7,756 nucleotides of DNA from Hyphomicrobiales bacterium (GTDB lineage: Bacteria; Pseudomonadota; Alphaproteobacteria; Rhizobiales; Beijerinckiaceae). Location of the stretch: contig JAATEW010000005.1 in the NCBI GenBank assembly GCA_015655535.1, positions 1-7,756 on the forward strand. Reading direction: 5' to 3'. The notes beneath the pieces were generated by a model. It ran no database searches. It was not told where the DNA came from and was given only the letters and a program-made list of their open reading frames with translations. Position numbers and translations under genes: made by a program. Shown in pieces: positions 6,423 to 7,756 of this stretch. Each line of letters opens with the position of its first letter. Positions within the stretch are counted from its first letter, which is position 1.

Positions 6423-6442
6423 GGCCCTGATAGTTTCGGGCC
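6423..6442 (-). promoter_or_regulatory. Hairpin in the permease 5' leader, start-proximal
   Basis: GGCCC (6423-6427) and GGGCC (6438-6442) form a 5-bp stem with a 10-base loop, in the would-be untranslated leader about 34 bases before the permease ATG and upstream of its AGGAG. It is short and could be chance. No known riboswitch class was recognised. Confidence 0.2.
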
Positions 6443-6469
6443 AAGCATCAAGCAGGCCAGGAAAGCACG

Positions 6470-6492
6470 GTCGTCGTGAATGGCGCGACGAC
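6470..6492 (-). promoter_or_regulatory. Hairpin in the permease 5' leader, distal
   Basis: GTCGTCG (6470-6476) and CGACGAC (6486-6492) form a perfect 7-bp stem with a 9-base loop, about 80 bases upstream of the permease start. With the smaller stem at 6423-6442 it gives the leader some potential structure. A TTGCGG-17-TATTTT pair (6539 down to 6511, minus strand) just upstream is a second, weaker promoter candidate. Confidence 0.25.
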
Positions 6493-6554
6493 GATCATAT
6501 GACTCTGTTGAAAATAGATCAGAGGCAGATGTTCCGCAATAAGTCGCTGGAATC

Positions 6555-6571
6555 TTTAGAACTATTATAAT
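6555..6571 (-). promoter_or_regulatory. Irr-box (ICE)-like element overlapping a TATAAT -10 of the permease gene
   Basis: On the plus strand the site reads TTTAGAA-CTA-TTATAAT. The ICE motif bound by the iron-responsive regulator Irr in Rhizobiales is close to TTTAGAA-N3-TTCTAAA; the left half matches fully and the right half at five of seven bases. On the minus strand the same bases contain a perfect TATAAT (6569 to 6564) with a poor -35 (TACAGA at 17 bases). A start near 6557 would give a leader of about 170 bases before the iron permease. The placement over a -10 suits iron-dependent repression, but Irr can also activate, so the sign is open. Confidence 0.4.
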
Positions 6572-6632
6572 CTTGAAAAAAGCGCGTCTGTAGCCGCTCG
6601 CGGTAGCCCGTATCATCGCGTGATCTGAGGAT

Positions 6633-6720
6633 CGTCATTGCGAGCGCAGCGAAGCAATCCAGAGATAAAGACTGGGCGATGGCCCTGGATTGCTTCAGAG
6701 CGAAGCTCCTCGCAATGACG
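6633..6720. repeat. Dispersed palindromic repeat (CGTCATTGCGAG type)
   Basis: This is an 88-bp interrupted palindrome. The outer arms CGTCATTGCGAG (6633-6644) and CTCGCAATGACG (6709-6720) are perfect 12-bp complements, and the inner arms GAAGCAATCCAG (6651-6662) and CTGGATTGCTTC (6685-6696) are another perfect 12-bp pair. It matches the well-known intergenic repeat found in many alphaproteobacterial genomes, whose chance translation gives peptides such as L-D-C-F-A-A-L-A-M-T. It has no coding capacity and may be a MITE-like element. It lies 25 bases past the opgH stop, where the folded RNA could act as a terminator or stabiliser. Confidence 0.85.
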
Positions 6721-6745
6721 GGCTCGTTGATTGTGCCCTGACACA

Positions 6746-7756
6746 CTAAGCGGCTTCGGCCGTCTCGGCCCGCGGGTCGGAGAGCAGGCTCAGACGCTCG
6801 ATCAAAACCTTGTCGAGAAGCGTCGCCATGCGCTCCTTCGGATTGAGCCAGGAGAGGGCCTCGTCGAGGTTTTCTGCGTCCGTGAGTTTGGCTTCGGCCA
6901 GCGCCCATTCCGGCGTGATCTCGCCGCGCTTGCGGCGGCGCCTCGGCGGCAGATAGGCTTCGTGCAGAAGCCTGAAATGCGGATCGTCATGCAGCGTGCG
7001 CAAGCCGTCGGGGATCTCGTTGCGCACGCCAAGCTCCTCGGCGAGCGCATTGGCGCGGCAGACCACCTGCGGCTTCACGCTTTCCTCGGGCGTCAGCAAG
7101 AGGCCCACGCGGCGCAGGGCGACGCCAAGGCCGAGAAGGCCCGTCACCCAGGAAATGAAGATTGCGAGAATGAGGCCGGCGATCGTCGGCGACATCCAGG
7201 CAACCAGCGATGGCGAGATCAAGAGACCGGCGATCAGGCTCAAGACGCCGAGCGCCACATGCGAGCGATGCCGCCGCACGATGGCTTTGAAGGGGATCGA
7301 TCCGTCGTCGCGCCGCTGCGGGTCCCAGCCGGTGTCGAAGCCGAAGAGGAAATGCGCGACATGGCCGGTCTGGATCAGCATCATGATGGGCGCCAGCAGG
7401 GCCGACATGATGATCTCGAAAAGGGCCGAAATGATCAAAAGGACGATGCCGCCGCTGCCGCGCCGCGTCGGGCCTTGCCAGAGTGCGAGCAGAAGGCCGA
7501 AGACTTTCGGCAACAGGAGGATGACCATGGTGGTCGCAAAGAGTTCGAGCGATTTCTCCGCGTCGAAGCGCGGCCAGGCCGGAAACAGGGTGAAGTCGTT
7601 CGAGAAATATTCCGGTCTGATGTAGCTCGCCTGAAAAACGAGCACGATACCGACGATCAGTTGCAGCATCCAGGAGGGCGAGGTCAGATAGCCCATGATG
7701 CCGGTGATGAAATGCTGCCGCGAGGCCCAGTGCAGCCCGGTGGCGGGCAGGATCCG
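6746..7756 (-). CDS. opgH: OpgH (MdoH) glucan glucosyltransferase, C-terminal part (cut by window edge)
   Basis: The 336 visible residues are the C-terminal part of OpgH, the inner-membrane glucosyltransferase that makes and exports the beta-glucan backbone of osmoregulated periplasmic glucans. At the window edge the frame continues with L-P-A-T-G-L-H-W-A-S-R-Q-H-F-I-T-G-I-M-G and Y-L-T-S-P-S-W. This matches the family's G-L-H-x-x-x-R ... T-G-I-M-S-Y pattern before a membrane block. Hydrophobic segments follow at about visible residues 30-46, 70-92, 103-130 and 165-215. A soluble tail comes next, with R-R-R-R-K-R, I-T-P-E-W-A-L-A-E-A-K and N-L-D-E-A-L-S-W-L. The glycosyltransferase domain and the start lie outside the window, to the right; opgG often precedes opgH but cannot be seen here. 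The stop is TAG at 6748-6746, 25 bases before the dispersed palindrome. Strong family match. Confidence 0.9.
   Translation of the reverse strand, partial: RILPATGLHWASRQHFITGIMGYLTSPSWMLQLIVGIVLVFQASYIRPEYFSNDFTLFPAWPRFDAEKSLELFATTMVILLLPKVFGLLLALWQGPTRRGSGGIVLLIISALFEIIMSALLAPIMMLIQTGHVAHFLFGFDTGWDPQRRDDGSIPFKAIVRRHRSHVALGVLSLIAGLLISPSLVAWMSPTIAGLILAIFISWVTGLLGLGVALRRVGLLLTPEESVKPQVVCRANALAEELGVRNEIPDGLRTLHDDPHFRLLHEAYLPPRRRRKRGEITPEWALAEAKLTDAENLDEALSWLNPKERMATLLDKVLIERLSLLSDPRAETAEAA

Noticed and set aside
6508..6520. TGA-N7-TCA resembling a RirA iron-responsive (IRO) box near the permease promoter
   Set aside because: The IRO box needs a nine-base spacer; this has seven and no flanking symmetry.
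6386..6616. 76-codon minus-strand frame overlapping the permease ATG by four bases
   Set aside because: It covers the Irr-like site and the leader hairpins, lacks coding bias and resembles no family; the ATGA overlap appears to be chance.
6519..6908. 129-codon minus-strand frame upstream of the permease
   Set aside because: It translates the dispersed palindrome (giving the familiar L-D-C-F-A-A-L-A-M-T peptide) and the antisense-frame end of opgH; a spurious frame.
6996..7625. 209-codon plus-strand frame
   Set aside because: Antisense shadow of opgH; its Ser/Arg/Pro/Thr-rich composition fits no protein family.

Overview
The window is GC-rich, with strongly G/C-biased third codon positions in its genes. 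Its gene content (a DUF2147 protein, an AsmA-like protein, a membrane-anchored retropepsin-like protease, OpgH) and its intergenic repeats point to an alphaproteobacterium, most likely of the Rhizobiales/Hyphomicrobiales. That placement is inferred from gene and repeat style; there is no rRNA or other marker here to fix it. It reads as ordinary chromosome: no transposase, integrase, tRNA, rRNA or CRISPR array was seen.

Layout from left to right. Bases 1-1078 (minus strand) hold a small secreted DUF2147 protein followed by the first 220 residues of an AsmA-like membrane protein that runs off the left edge. A 144-bp divergent intergenic region follows, with a perfect CRP-type palindrome (TGTGA-N6-TCACA). 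Bases 1223-3181 (plus strand) are one uninterrupted 652-codon frame joining a complete aldose 1-epimerase-like domain to a complete FolD. Ten bases after its stop, a convergent minus-strand gene (3192-4331) encodes a membrane-anchored, exported aspartic protease with one DTGAS motif. Bases 4332-4568 are a more AT-rich regulatory stretch with a promoter-like pair and a doubtful small ORF. A Crp/Fnr-family regulator follows on the plus strand (4569-5387). A 162-bp convergent gap contains two inverted copies of a GC-rich repeat. An FTR1/EfeU-type iron permease (5550-6389, minus) comes next. Its leader region holds an Irr-box-like palindrome overlapping a TATAAT. Then come an 88-bp dispersed palindrome of the 'CGTCATTGCGAG...' type and the C-terminal part of the glucan glucosyltransferase OpgH (6746-7756, minus), cut by the right edge.

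How the parts may work together. The Crp/Fnr protein keeps the CRP recognition-helix residues (R-E-x-x-x-R), and the only clear CRP-type operator I found in the window lies about 3.4 kb away, between DUF2147 and the epimerase-FolD gene. A local regulatory link is therefore plausible but not shown. The permease carries its own candidate iron-responsive site and has no EfeO or EfeB neighbour in the window. OpgH, the AsmA-like protein, DUF2147 and the exported protease are all cell-envelope or periplasmic functions, but they do not form one operon. I did not find a convincing undescribed multi-gene system. The most unusual items are the epimerase-FolD reading-frame fusion, the CRP operator/regulator match and the Irr-like site.
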